Below, in pieces: positions 23,003 to 31,501 of a stretch of DNA of 45,132 bases. The notes under the pieces were generated by a model that was not told the origin of the DNA, ran no database searches, and saw only the letters and a list, made by a program, of their open reading frames with translations. Source of the DNA: a virus. Both the position numbers and the translations under genes were made by a program. The number at the start of each line of letters is the position of its first letter. The stretch's first letter is position 1. The DNA lies in IMG/VR virus record IMGVR_UViG_3300045020_000054, positions 1 through 45,132 of that record; one strand, written 5' to 3'.

Positions 23003-23931
23003 TGATATAACATCAACATGGAATAATTAGCATTACTTGGTAAACCCCATCCCTGAGTACCTATACCTAGCATTATGTATGTGTTGGCTGTTGATCCTAC
23101 AGGCGTTGCCGATACAGTAGATCCCTGAGCAATTTCAGCATTTAAACCATAAAGTGCCCAAGGTATTGGTGTAACCTGATTAAATATTCCCCAGACAGGA
23201 AATAATTGAAACTCAGAACCACCTACGGCAGTGCTAGTCATTGAGAACGGTACAAAAGTAAAATAACCATTAGTTGTAGTATAATTAGTAGATGAGGCAG
23301 TAGCTGTACATATTACATTAGCATTACCATAAGTATTAGTACCGTTATTAGCTGGCTGCATCATGGTCATTATCTGACCACCTACATAAGTACCGCTACT
23401 ATTGCAAGCTCTACCAACCATGAAACAAAAACCACCAAAAGTTACGTTGTTACTGGTAGATAGTAATCCACCAATCTTATGTGCTACACCAAGATAACTA
23501 CCAGTAAAACATATATAGGTAGGATATGATATAGTTGTAGTGTTTATTTCTTGGTTAGTATTAGTGCAACCTATTTGCGTTCTAGTAGTTAGTGTGCCGG
23601 TAAGTGTGCCAGATCCATTAGATCCTTGTCCGACAGTTAACCAAATTGTTGGAGACCCATTAGCTGCCGCTGGATCATCTCCTGTACCATATTCTATCTT
23701 TAGGTAAATTGGATAAGTAGATTGTAGTGCATCGGTAAATTCATAAATCTCGTAACCAGAAGATGTATTGGCAGTAGAACTATAAGTAACAGTGGTCCAA
23801 TTGACTTGACCTGTATCAGCAGTCTGAGTCAATCCACACAATTGCATAGCTGCGGATAGGGCAGACCCCCAAGCTTGGAAGGTGGCAGTGGAGGTATGTT
23901 GCCAAGTAGTAGAATAGGTTGCAGTTGTCAC
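22999..23931 (-). CDS. Putative tail fibre/receptor-binding-type protein
   Basis: A 310-residue protein extremely rich in T, S, G, N and Y, with few charged residues and repeated beta-type segments (WTTVTYSSTANTSSGYEIYEF, IYLKIEYGTGDD, TIWLTVGQG). This composition is typical of phage fibre or adsorption proteins exposed on the virion. It lies after the P22 gp10-like and following tail genes, where adhesion genes often sit. There is no catalytic signature and no identifiable tailspike fold. Confidence 0.55.
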   Translation of the reverse strand: MTTATYSTTWQHTSTATFQAWGSALSAAMQLCGLTQTADTGQVNWTTVTYSSTANTSSGYEIYEFTDALQSTYPIYLKIEYGTGDDPAAANGSPTIWLTVGQGSNGSGTLTGTLTTRTQIGCTNTNQEINTTTISYPTYICFTGSYLGVAHKIGGLLSTSNNVTFGGFCFMVGRACNSSGTYVGGQIMTMMQPANNGTNTYGNANVICTATASSTNYTTTNGYFTFVPFSMTSTAVGGSEFQLFPVWGIFNQVTPIPWALYGLNAEIAQGSTVSATPVGSTANTYIMLGIGTQGWGLPSNANYSMLMLYQ

Positions 23932-24515
23932 GACCTAGTTCCTTGAAGTGAGATGGTAAACCATTCGATACTGCCGGAGAAAGAGGTAACTTTAAATGTT
24001 ACCAAGTTCCCTTTTGTTATAGCTACAGACGTCCAACCAGAAATATTAGCACTATTGGAAACTGCGGAGCTAATATTAGGCGTATTTCCAGAACCTACAA
24101 TACTAGTTGTTGACGAACCTAATGCACCTTGTTGAACATCAATGGATATACTTCCAGAGGGATAACATTCAATGGCCCAACTAGCAAGGGTATAATTAGC
24201 TGTCGCTATTCCCGTAATAGTTGGAGTACCTGTTATAGGAGATCCACCAATAGTACCATATGTGCCTTGTATTCCCCCATTGCTGCTAATTGATTCTGTT
24301 GTGAAGTTACCATTTCCATCTGTTACAACAACTCCTGAGCCGGATATATTAGAAATGCCTACGACATTGCTATTGATGGTATTTAACTTTTTTTGTATGG
24401 CGTAAAACCAACGTTGCCAAGCTTGTGAAAATCTAGAGGTTATTGACGCCTGTAAGACAGGCTGATCAACAGGAGGTGTTACCGCATTTTGTATTTGTAT
24501 CTGCGCCCCTGCCAT
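23928..24515 (-). CDS. Tail protein with FSQAWQRWFYAIQKK N-terminal segment
   Basis: A 195-residue protein. The N-terminal 50 residues include a helical segment (SRFSQAWQRWFYAIQKKLNTIN) of a kind common in phage tail/fibre anchoring proteins. The remainder is a G, S, T and N-rich beta domain (GGIQGTYGTIGGSPITGTPT; VAITKGNLVTFKVTSFSGSIEWFTISLQG) that resembles a jelly-roll. It overlaps both neighbours by 1-4 bases. It is likely part of the tail tip. Confidence 0.6.
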   Translation of the reverse strand: MAGAQIQIQNAVTPPVDQPVLQASITSRFSQAWQRWFYAIQKKLNTINSNVVGISNISGSGVVVTDGNGNFTTESISSNGGIQGTYGTIGGSPITGTPTITGIATANYTLASWAIECYPSGSISIDVQQGALGSSTTSIVGSGNTPNISSAVSNSANISGWTSVAITKGNLVTFKVTSFSGSIEWFTISLQGTRS

Positions 24516-25966
24516 TATAGTGTACCAAGATCAAATTGAGGTTCCATACTACTTAAGCGAAGAGGACCATACTGGTTGAATTTGATCCACCACGACCTAC
24601 GGCGAAAAGTACCACAGTCTGGGAGTAGCATACGCTCTAGTCCCATATCGACACGGCGAGGTTGTGACCATGTATTATAATCATCATCGCTAACTTGTAC
24701 GGTTAGGTAATTACCTATCTGCTTATCCCCCACAAGTTCCAGCTGTGATAGGAATTTATTCCTTCTAGTATTAGCATCCCAAATGGGGGTAACAATATCT
24801 ACCTCAATACTATTTCCATTATCATCGCCATAAATGTAGGCAGAGTCCATGTAGTATAGGCAACCATTAGTTGCATGCTGCACTACCTTATGCCCGTTTG
24901 CATCATAGGTACTGGCAATGATCGGAATATAGTTGCCGTTTGTATCTTGCCATTGAGCCCAACTTTGTTCGACTATATCATAGGCAAGTGTTAGATTATT
25001 ACCAACAATTGTCAAGATATAGAAGAGATGTCCATCAACCTTTAATTGCCAACTATATACACCACTTGATAGGTTAGCATTATTCAGCAGACGATCAACG
25101 GACTTTGTGGAGATAACTTGAACGGCAAGGTTAGCCATTATACATACTTGATAGGATGCTGATTGGTTTGTTGACAACCAGAATAAGGTATCCTCAATGC
25201 GTTGAACGCTATCCTGGTGTGCACAACCATACCTTGCCTTATTACCTGGTACAGATTGAAGTGGAGAACCTGTTGCATTACCTACGTCAGCAAAAACTTC
25301 TGTCGTCCATTGCTTGTAGGCAATGACATATGACAATTGTTTGTTTAAGGCAACTGGATAGTCTGGCTCAATCTGTGCGGTAATAAAGTCGAGAGGATCC
25401 CAGTCCGTTGACTGTGTAACACTGTTAATGGCAGAACCCCAGATAACAGCAGGCGTTAGTAAGGTGCCGAAAAATCGTTGCATAACATAGGTTGCACCAT
25501 CAAGGTATGCAAGACCTTTTACCGTATATTCTGGGTAAACATTACCACTTGTTGTATATAGGTTATTGGAAAGCAGGGCAGTATCATCATATGCATAGCC
25601 CTGCACACCATTCTGCATTACAATCTTAGGATCACTTCCTTTAATCTCACTAAAGGTATAAATACCATTACTGGTATCCATACCGCTAGCTACCTCAGCA
25701 CCATTCTTGTAAAGTTTTCCGGCAAAGATGGAGTAGACATTTCCATTCCAGGTATACAGTCCCATACCTGCATCTGTCGTACCCCCAACCTGTTGCTGAC
25801 TACCATATCCCGGCCGCTTATATACATGGAACTGTTTGGTAAGTTTGTCGGCAGTTTCCATGTAGGCATTAACTAGCCTTGCATCTTGGGAGGTGGTATT
25901 ATACCTATTCTCTGGATCAAGTACCAGAGGAATGCGAGGCGGTTGCTGGAGAGAGGGGGATGCCAT
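24515..25966 (-). CDS. P22 gp10-like tail accessory (packaged DNA stabilisation) protein
   Basis: A 483-residue protein. The N terminus (RIPLVLDPENRYNTTSQDARLVNAYMETADKLTKQFHVYKRPGYG) and repeated short strands (GMGLYTWNGNVYSIFAGKLYKNG; WDPLDFITAQIEPDYPVAL) match the P22 gp10 family, which plugs the portal after packaging and holds the tail. The length is close to that of P22 gp10. It is immediately downstream of the gp4-like gene with a one-base overlap, the same order as in P22. Confidence 0.8.
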   Translation of the reverse strand: MASPSLQQPPRIPLVLDPENRYNTTSQDARLVNAYMETADKLTKQFHVYKRPGYGSQQQVGGTTDAGMGLYTWNGNVYSIFAGKLYKNGAEVASGMDTSNGIYTFSEIKGSDPKIVMQNGVQGYAYDDTALLSNNLYTTSGNVYPEYTVKGLAYLDGATYVMQRFFGTLLTPAVIWGSAINSVTQSTDWDPLDFITAQIEPDYPVALNKQLSYVIAYKQWTTEVFADVGNATGSPLQSVPGNKARYGCAHQDSVQRIEDTLFWLSTNQSASYQVCIMANLAVQVISTKSVDRLLNNANLSSGVYSWQLKVDGHLFYILTIVGNNLTLAYDIVEQSWAQWQDTNGNYIPIIASTYDANGHKVVQHATNGCLYYMDSAYIYGDDNGNSIEVDIVTPIWDANTRRNKFLSQLELVGDKQIGNYLTVQVSDDDYNTWSQPRRVDMGLERMLLPDCGTFRRRSWWIKFNQYGPLRLSSMEPQFDLGTL

Positions 25967-26685
25967 TATTTAAACTTTCCTTGTCCGGCATAAAATCGGC
26001 TATCCACACCAAACATTGTTGGCGCATCCTCAACGTCCCAATCCTCCAAAGCTGTCCGGTACTTTAAGGCATTCTTCTCACAACGTGCAATAACGTCAGG
26101 AGGTTGACCTGTGCTAATGTCATCGGCAAGGGCCCATCGTAAGGCCATCCGCCATTCCTGTGGGAAGGAGGTTTCATCGGTTATATATACAGGACCAGCA
26201 GCCTGTATCTGGGTAAGGAATACAGCGGTATTTAATACCTCTGTATTGTCGGGAGGCGGCCACAGGTTGAGGTTAAGTTGGTATGCTTGCTTATCAACCA
26301 TGTAACTGTTGATGGTACCATTGTTGCCTATTGTCTGGGACAGGCGTTCCCATTCATCACGGGATAGGGGTACAAGAGGACGGCGGATGTTGCTCGTATC
26401 TAGGATATAACCTTGTAGGACACGAGATGGTTTTGGCATAACAACCGCCGGACCAGAGGGACCAAGCACATACAAGGTTTGCCCAACAGCAAGGGGAACT
26501 GTTACCTCCTGTTGCAGGAATAACTTCAACCCCTGGGTTTGCCAGAGGTTGATAATGTCATTCAGGCGGAGAAGGTTGTCGGCAAGCTGTTGAGAGTTAG
26601 GGCGTTGTCCTTCCTGCAATTTACCGGCATCATGCATGCCTTGGTCTATGATACCATATGCGGTATTGTTGACAATGGTTGCCAT
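25966..26685 (-). CDS. P22 gp4-like head-tail adaptor / tail accessory factor
   Basis: A 239-residue protein. AYGIIDQGMHDAGKLQEGQRPNSQQLADNLLRLNDIINLWQTQGL is the helical signature of the P22 gp4-type adaptor, followed by the ring-forming strand region (VPLAVGQTLYVLGPSG) and LSRDEWERLSQ. It would bind the portal and start tail assembly after packaging. It directly precedes the gp10-like gene. Confidence 0.8.
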   Translation of the reverse strand: MATIVNNTAYGIIDQGMHDAGKLQEGQRPNSQQLADNLLRLNDIINLWQTQGLKLFLQQEVTVPLAVGQTLYVLGPSGPAVVMPKPSRVLQGYILDTSNIRRPLVPLSRDEWERLSQTIGNNGTINSYMVDKQAYQLNLNLWPPPDNTEVLNTAVFLTQIQAAGPVYITDETSFPQEWRMALRWALADDISTGQPPDVIARCEKNALKYRTALEDWDVEDAPTMFGVDSRFYAGQGKFK

Positions 26686-26686
26686 G

Positions 26687-27157
26687 TTACAAAGGATACT
26701 TTACTTGTAATTTTACACATTCAACAATAATTGCAAAGGTAAGTACAGTTCCGGCAACTATTGTATTCAAGGCACTAGTAGTTGAAGTTCCTTGTGTACC
26801 TGAGGTTAGACCACTAGTACCCCACATTAGATTACCAGTAAATCCTGCAGGAAGATTATTTACAATACCTCCTACATTCCAAAAATCATCTGTATCGCCA
26901 CCTGAAGTACCCCAAGCCAACTCATTAGTAGTAGCCTGCCAATACAACTGAACATCAAAGGGAGAACCATGAGGCATAGAATATTTAACCCTGTCAATTC
27001 TAAGAACAGAACAGGGTGGATTAAGATTGGCCACCGTGACTAACACGGTAGGTAGTTGATCTGTGTCAGTACCAACCACAGCGGCCCCCGTAAGACGGAT
27101 AACATAGTTACGATACCCATCTCGGATGACCTGAGAATTGTAATTGGCGATGGACAT
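26687..27157 (-). CDS. Conserved virion protein
   Basis: A 156-residue, beta-rich protein (YRNYVIRLTGAAV; LRIDRVKYSMPHGSPFDVQLYW; GNLMWGTSGLTSGTQG). The strand pattern and the position between the capsid cluster and the gp4/gp10-like genes suggest a decoration or minor structural protein. I recognise similar conserved hypothetical proteins in podovirus structural clusters, but no named family. Confidence 0.62.
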   Translation of the reverse strand: MSIANYNSQVIRDGYRNYVIRLTGAAVVGTDTDQLPTVLVTVANLNPPCSVLRIDRVKYSMPHGSPFDVQLYWQATTNELAWGTSGGDTDDFWNVGGIVNNLPAGFTGNLMWGTSGLTSGTQGTSTTSALNTIVAGTVLTFAIIVECVKLQVKYPL

Positions 27158-27159
27158 AA

Positions 27160-27942
27160 TTAACGCTCCGTACCAGCTGCCTGGAAATCTGCAACAAGTG
27201 ATTCAGCCGCTGCTGCGGTTGTAAATACCGCAATGGTTGGATTAAGGTAGGCAGTAGTAATAGTTCCAGAAAGAACAGGGGAACCCGTTGAAATACTTTG
27301 ACCACTGGCATACATTTTGCCGATTGGTTGAATAGTCGAATATGCATATTGCTGGCTTTTGTTACCAAACAAACCTGGCCCACAGAAGGCAATAATATTG
27401 CCACGACGATCTACATAGAAGGCAACATCAAGGTCAGTATTATTTACAGGAGCAACCGATGTTGGTAAATTCAATGTACCAATCACCGTACTGCCAGTAA
27501 CGGCGATCAATTGAACGTAGGTACCGCCAGCAGTAAACTTGAAATAAATACCATCCGTGATAGTTGCAGGCGTTGCAGTAGTCTGGCAAAGACCTGCAAT
27601 AAAAGTGGTATTAGCAATTGCTGCTACCTGCACCCGTGCACAGTAGAACATTTTATAACCGGCAGTATACAAGAAGGGAGCTGCCGTCAATTGAAGACCT
27701 ACAAAGTCACTAGAAACAGCGGCTGTGGTAAGTTTTACACGACCACCACCACCATTGGCAACAGTCTGGGCAGCGGTACCACCATCGAGTGTCGCCGTAT
27801 AAAGGGCACCATTATAAGGGACGAAATCATCCTCATAATAGGAGTAGAAGAAGGGATCAGGAATACCAATCTGCCCAAGAGGCTGATAGGATTCATCTTG
27901 CGTAAAGCCATTCGGCCAACGGGTCGGATTGCCAGAAGCCAT
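27160..27942 (-). CDS. Virion structural protein, lectin-like beta fold suspected
   Basis: A 260-residue protein beginning PTRWPNGFTQDESYQPLGQIGIPDPFFYSYYEDDF, followed by strand-rich sequence with FCGPGLFGNKSQQ. Proteins with this beginning occur in phage structural clusters after the capsid gene. The interior (FVGLQLTAAPFLYTAGYKMFYCARVQV; GIYFKFTAGGTYVQLIAV) fits a concanavalin-like jelly-roll, so it may decorate the capsid. Its ribosome site GGAG lies 8 nt before the ATG and follows the hairpin element at 27961-28005. Confidence 0.62.
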   Translation of the reverse strand: MASGNPTRWPNGFTQDESYQPLGQIGIPDPFFYSYYEDDFVPYNGALYTATLDGGTAAQTVANGGGGRVKLTTAAVSSDFVGLQLTAAPFLYTAGYKMFYCARVQVAAIANTTFIAGLCQTTATPATITDGIYFKFTAGGTYVQLIAVTGSTVIGTLNLPTSVAPVNNTDLDVAFYVDRRGNIIAFCGPGLFGNKSQQYAYSTIQPIGKMYASGQSISTGSPVLSGTITTAYLNPTIAVFTTAAAAESLVADFQAAGTER

Positions 27943-27960
27943 GAGTTTTTCTCCGGTATA

Positions 27961-28005
27961 TAACGTCTTGAGGAAGACGTCCTCCCCATTGCGAGGAGGA
28001 CGTTA
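27961..28005 (-). promoter_or_regulatory. Mutually exclusive hairpins before 27160-27942
   Basis: Three pairings compete in this short spacer. ACGTCTT/AAGACGT (27963-27969 with 27974-27980) has a 4-base loop. ACGTCCTCC/GGAGGACGT (27977-27985 with 27995-28003) has a 9-base loop. An outer TAACGTC/GACGTTA pairing joins 27961-27967 with 27999-28005. The first two share bases 27977-27980 and cannot both form. No T tract follows on the transcribed strand. An attenuator- or switch-like role is inferred. Confidence 0.5.
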
Positions 28006-28012
28006 TTACCAG

Positions 28013-28029
28013 TGTAACAATTTGTTACA
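28013..28029. repeat. 17-bp palindrome copy 5
   Basis: TGTAACAATTTGTTACA on the plus strand, a perfect match. It lies 4 nt after the stop of the small basic virion gene (28034) and 70 nt upstream of the start at 27942, next to the switch-like hairpins. Confidence 0.9.
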
Positions 28030-28033
28030 ATGC

Positions 28034-28219
28034 TTATTTCCTTTTCTTGCCACGTTTGCCATGGTAGTTTTTCTGTCCTGGTGCAGCCTGAGCCAATCGG
28101 GCCATTTTACCAATAACGCCACCAGGAACACCGGCTGCCTTCATCTGAGCAGCCCTACCACCATGACCCAACTTGTTACTCTTGCCATGAAACTTTCCAG
28201 TTTTACGGATAGTTGCCAT
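28034..28219 (-). CDS. Small basic virion-associated protein
   Basis: A 61-residue protein, strongly basic, with many K, R and H. The stretch KTGKFHGKSNKLGHGGRAAQMKAAGVPGGVIGKMARLAQAAPG... (first half quoted in part) resembles small basic proteins encoded after phage capsid genes, with the characteristic GHGGRAAQ and GVPGGVIG segments. It may bind packaged DNA or another capsid component. Function unproven. Confidence 0.65.
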   Translation of the reverse strand: MATIRKTGKFHGKSNKLGHGGRAAQMKAAGVPGGVIGKMARLAQAAPGQKNYHGKRGKKRK

Positions 28220-28229
28220 GACCTACTCC

Positions 28230-29147
28230 TTACGGGCCGTTGCTACCGTAGATACCGCGAGCATCCGTGCAACCCAGGCTAAGGCGCATATATGTAGCCG
28301 CCTTTGCATTCTTGGTGTCAAAGTCGTTGTCCTGAGAGAACTCAGGCTTTTCACGCCAGAAATAGGTCATACCCTGCGGAATATTAGTGCGCACGAACCA
28401 TGCACTTGGTGCCGTGAAGTAGTGGTTGAGTTTGATGCCACGAGGGAATGCATTCGTTGCCTTGAGGACATTGATTGCATTGTTTGCGGTATCATTCTGC
28501 AACACCGACTTCATGATGCGGTTGGCGTTGAAGAACTCATTAGGTGCCACATGGAGAGACTGGCCCATTGCAGAGATTCGGAGACCGCGATCCATGGTCA
28601 TCTGCATGATCTGGATACTGATATCCTCAAGGGCTGCCTCTGACAAGTCGGCATCCGGCGATAACCGGTTACTGAAGGTACCGCCTGTCACCTGTACGTG
28701 TGCCGTACTAATGAGGGGCTGACCGTCTGGCATGGTAAAGTACGAGGACGAGAAGGCATTGTTATACAGGAATGCAGCCACCGTCTCAACCGTCTGGTTG
28801 ATGGAGAATGCATTTGCCTTCGCACGGCGGGTTGAAACTTCCTTATAGAGGTTATCACGCAATTCCTCATGCGTTACGATATACCCGAGTGCATAAGCAA
28901 CGTGCGTATACGTGGATACATAACCCTGTTCTTCGGAATCGTACTGGATGGGGGCACCTTGTCCCTTCACCGTAGCGAGACCAAAGCCAGTGATCTGAAC
29001 ATCCTGTTCATATGCCTTATCACTGGTTTCGATTTCGTACAGGTCCGTATATTCCTTCTCATGCGCTTGGTAAATTTGACCCCAAGTGGCACGAACGCCA
29101 GGCCACAGTAGTTTGGGATGCGAACCGGTATTAATTACGCCTGCCAT
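28230..29147 (-). CDS. Major capsid protein, HK97 fold (Mu gpT-like group)
   Basis: A 305-residue protein. The features are WGQIYQAHEKEYTDLYEIETSDKAYEQD near the N terminus and GYIVTHEELRDNLY, followed by the loop motif PLISTAHVQVTGGTFSNRL. DADLSEAALEDISIQIMQM comes next, then ALYxxP-like LHVAPNEFF. These match major head subunits of the Mu gpT-like group. The gene lies in the usual order after scaffold and decoration genes. It would form the icosahedral shell, about the size expected for this family. Confidence 0.85.
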   Translation of the reverse strand: MAGVINTGSHPKLLWPGVRATWGQIYQAHEKEYTDLYEIETSDKAYEQDVQITGFGLATVKGQGAPIQYDSEEQGYVSTYTHVAYALGYIVTHEELRDNLYKEVSTRRAKANAFSINQTVETVAAFLYNNAFSSSYFTMPDGQPLISTAHVQVTGGTFSNRLSPDADLSEAALEDISIQIMQMTMDRGLRISAMGQSLHVAPNEFFNANRIMKSVLQNDTANNAINVLKATNAFPRGIKLNHYFTAPSAWFVRTNIPQGMTYFWREKPEFSQDNDFDTKNAKAATYMRLSLGCTDARGIYGSNGP

Positions 29148-29162
29148 ATTCCGTTACTCCTC

Positions 29163-29786
29163 TTAAACGCCGGCCGTATTCGGCGCGAGTTCGTGGTTGT
29201 TAATAAGGACCAGGAACTTGGCATACTGACCGAAGGTATTGTCATCCGGTCGTGTGCGAACCAGGCCAAGAATCTTGACCTGCAAGGTACTGGTAGTGGC
29301 GGCAAGCGTAGCATCGATGGTCCACGTAGACTGGAAGCCATTATTGGTTCCAGCATACAGGTTGGTATTGTCACCGATATTTGCAGCAGTAAGCTGTGTG
29401 GAGGCGTCGTTACCTTCTTGCACGGCAAAGATAACGTCGGGAGAATCGACCACAAGAGCATACCAGTCGGAAGACTGCGCACCTGACGGACGAATGGTCT
29501 GATTAAGGTTGTTAGGGTTAAAAAGACCTGCTTCAAAAGCCAGGGAGTTGCCGGTGCTAATGCCCAGACCCACAATGACACCGCGAATGGCTCCGGTGGT
29601 GGCGGCGAGTGTTACACCCGCCACACCATTAGCATCAGCGCTGCCAGTGGATTTTACAGGGTCACCAATGGCGTAACCATTGGTATCGGCCGCTGCAATC
29701 TGGTACAAATTAGCTTGGCCATTGAACGGCGAACCGTTCAGGTGCTTAACGGGCCATAGGCCCGAAGGACGATTGGCGTTTGCCAT
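29163..29786 (-). CDS. Head decoration / minor capsid protein
   Basis: A 207-residue protein. NANRPSGLWPVKHLNGSPFNGQANLYQI at the N terminus, GYAIGDPVKSTG, and the beta-rich body (GAIRGVIVGLGISTG) are characteristic of the protein encoded just upstream of the capsid gene in many phages. By position it is a decoration or stabilising protein on the head surface. The assignment is by synteny and signature, not by experimental homology. Confidence 0.68.
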   Translation of the reverse strand: MANANRPSGLWPVKHLNGSPFNGQANLYQIAAADTNGYAIGDPVKSTGSADANGVAGVTLAATTGAIRGVIVGLGISTGNSLAFEAGLFNPNNLNQTIRPSGAQSSDWYALVVDSPDVIFAVQEGNDASTQLTAANIGDNTNLYAGTNNGFQSTWTIDATLAATTSTLQVKILGLVRTRPDDNTFGQYAKFLVLINNHELAPNTAGV

Positions 29787-29810
29787 TGTACTGCTCCACA
29801 GTCAAAAGGG

Positions 29811-30311
29811 TTATGATTTACGGGTAAAAAGGTTGCGTCCCTTTACACTAACTTCCGAATACCTATTTTCTACATCTTTCCCTGTCTCGCCTTGCTTGCC
29901 TTTACCCACCATACCACCCTTGAGTGCTTCTGCTGTCTTGTGTACCTCTTCCATATGGATATTCTGACCATGTTGGTACAAGTGTTCAGGACATTCCATA
30001 AGGACTAACTTGTCTGTGCCATCACCTGATGTGACGGTAACTCTGGACCCCAGGTCAGTACCTTTAGACTGGCCATCACCGGCAAGGTCAAAGTCGTTCA
30101 GGTCTACTTCATCCTGTTCAACAAACCTATAACCGGCCTGTTTGGCCCGTGCAATATTACCTGCTGTTGCCCTAAACCAATGCCGATGCCATCCATCCTT
30201 TTCAGCTACCTCAAGGCGTCGCATACCGACGCTCATTGGTTTATAGCCGGCTGGAATGGAAAGGTCAGCCTTTTCTTCTGCGGGGTTTGCTTTGCTGGGA
30301 GTGTTTGCCAT
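29811..30311 (-). CDS. Conserved structural-cluster protein
   Basis: A 166-residue hydrophilic protein. It contains SIPAGYKPMSVGMRRLEVAEKDGWHRHWF and AKQAGYRFVEQDEVDLND, then DKLVLMECPEHLYQHGQ and a basic C terminus. This pattern (a gating domain plus an xLVLMExPEHL motif) recurs in hypothetical proteins between scaffold and decoration genes of phages. No function is known. It starts 4 bases after the scaffold gene stop. Confidence 0.62.
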   Translation of the reverse strand: MANTPSKANPAEEKADLSIPAGYKPMSVGMRRLEVAEKDGWHRHWFRATAGNIARAKQAGYRFVEQDEVDLNDFDLAGDGQSKGTDLGSRVTVTSGDGTDKLVLMECPEHLYQHGQNIHMEEVHKTAEALKGGMVGKGKQGETGKDVENRYSEVSVKGRNLFTRKS

Positions 30312-30314
30312 GTC

Positions 30315-31175
30315 TTAGTCCTCATACTCATTATAGGACGTAGCGTAGGCTTCTTCCCATTCTGCTACTGTCTTATACATTTTACCTTGACCAACAAAGC
30401 GGTCACTGTCTGCATGGCAAGCATCTTTTGCTTCCTTAGGAAGCTTATCAAATGCACGTCCGGCAGTTCCCCTTGCTCCACTATTTCCGCCTTCTACTTT
30501 TGAGGATGGTCGACGATCTTTTGTGGTTGTGGTGTTACCTTCCCGTTCGTTCAAAACTTCCATACACTTCTCCATGAAAGCTCGACCTACGGTAGTATCA
30601 CCCTCTTCTCGAAGATCTTCACCGATACGAATTAGGGCTTTTGTCCTCTTCCGGTCTTCTGCATTATTTGCATTACCGAACCAAGGATTATCCCTATTCC
30701 ATGACTCAAACTCTAGCTGGGTTGCATTTTTGGTCTCAACCTTTTCAGGTTCATCTTTCTTTTCTTCGGCATTTTTCTTAGCTTGTTTTTCTGTCTCTCG
30801 CAGGTCAGACATTTGATCCAAAAGTTGGATTTCAAGGTCTGTATCACCCGCCTCCCTTGCTTCTTTAATCTGTCCGGCAAGGTCACGTTTTGCTTGTGCT
30901 ACCTGTTGTTGAACCGAAGCATCATAGTGCTTCTGCATAACGCCCATAGCTTTCTGGACGTTTGCTACGGTTTCCTTGAGAGTATTGATTTCCTTGTCTC
31001 GTGTCAACAAGTCGTCCTTCAAACGCTTGTTATTGGCACGAAGCATTGGAAGGAAGTGTTCGCCACGCTCAACAAACTCCTTGGCATCTACCCATTTGGT
31101 AGGATCACCACGGAATTGTTCCTTTTCCACCCAACCCATTTCACGTGCTTGTGTTTCGAAATTTTCGTCGCTCAT
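30315..31175 (-). CDS. Scaffolding protein
   Basis: A 286-residue, strongly coiled protein. The N terminus (EMGWVEKEQFRGDPTKWVDAKEFVERGEHFLPMLRANN) matches phage scaffold proteins. It is followed by a long charged coiled coil (LKDDLLTRDKEINTLKETV; QVAQAKRDLAGQIKEAREAGD; KQAKKNAEEKKDE) and a tail with aromatic residues. It would direct assembly of the capsid protein at 28230 and be released later. It overlaps the GroES-like gene by 4 bases. Confidence 0.78.
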   Translation of the reverse strand: MSDENFETQAREMGWVEKEQFRGDPTKWVDAKEFVERGEHFLPMLRANNKRLKDDLLTRDKEINTLKETVANVQKAMGVMQKHYDASVQQQVAQAKRDLAGQIKEAREAGDTDLEIQLLDQMSDLRETEKQAKKNAEEKKDEPEKVETKNATQLEFESWNRDNPWFGNANNAEDRKRTKALIRIGEDLREEGDTTVGRAFMEKCMEVLNEREGNTTTTKDRRPSSKVEGGNSGARGTAGRAFDKLPKEAKDACHADSDRFVGQGKMYKTVAEWEEAYATSYNEYED

Positions 31176-31501
31176 GCCTCTACCTCAATACTTGCGAAAA
31201 TGTCTCGGTCATTAACGAACCTATATTGTTCGCCATCTTTGGTGCCTACAGCCATTACACCGGCAAGGCCACTAATCATAACATGCTCCCCTGCCGCTGC
31301 ACGAGGTCCATGGCCTTGGGCAATTTCATCATGCCATGCAGCAATACCTACCTCAATTACCACTGCCCTCTGCTCGATAGTATCCTGTTGCTTCCTGACA
31401 GATTCAGGAAGTTCAATGATACTTTTCTTCACCTCTGGCGTGTATGGCTTTACTAGGACGGCACGTCCGCGAGGGTGAAGTCCACTTTTATTTTCAATCA
31501 T
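31172..31501 (-). CDS. GroES-like co-chaperonin (Cpn10)
   Basis: A 109-residue protein. LHPRGRAVLVKPYTPE opens the Cpn10 fold, KKSIIELPESVRKQQ is the mobile-loop region, and RAVVIEVGIAAW, GEHVMISGLAGVM and YRFVNDRDIFASIE follow the GroES pattern. It probably works with host GroEL in folding the capsid or another virion protein, as phage-encoded co-chaperonins are known to do. It is coupled to the scaffold gene downstream. The length is close to that of bacterial GroES (about 95-100). Confidence 0.85.
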   Translation of the reverse strand: MIENKSGLHPRGRAVLVKPYTPEVKKSIIELPESVRKQQDTIEQRAVVIEVGIAAWHDEIAQGHGPRAAAGEHVMISGLAGVMAVGTKDGEQYRFVNDRDIFASIEVEA

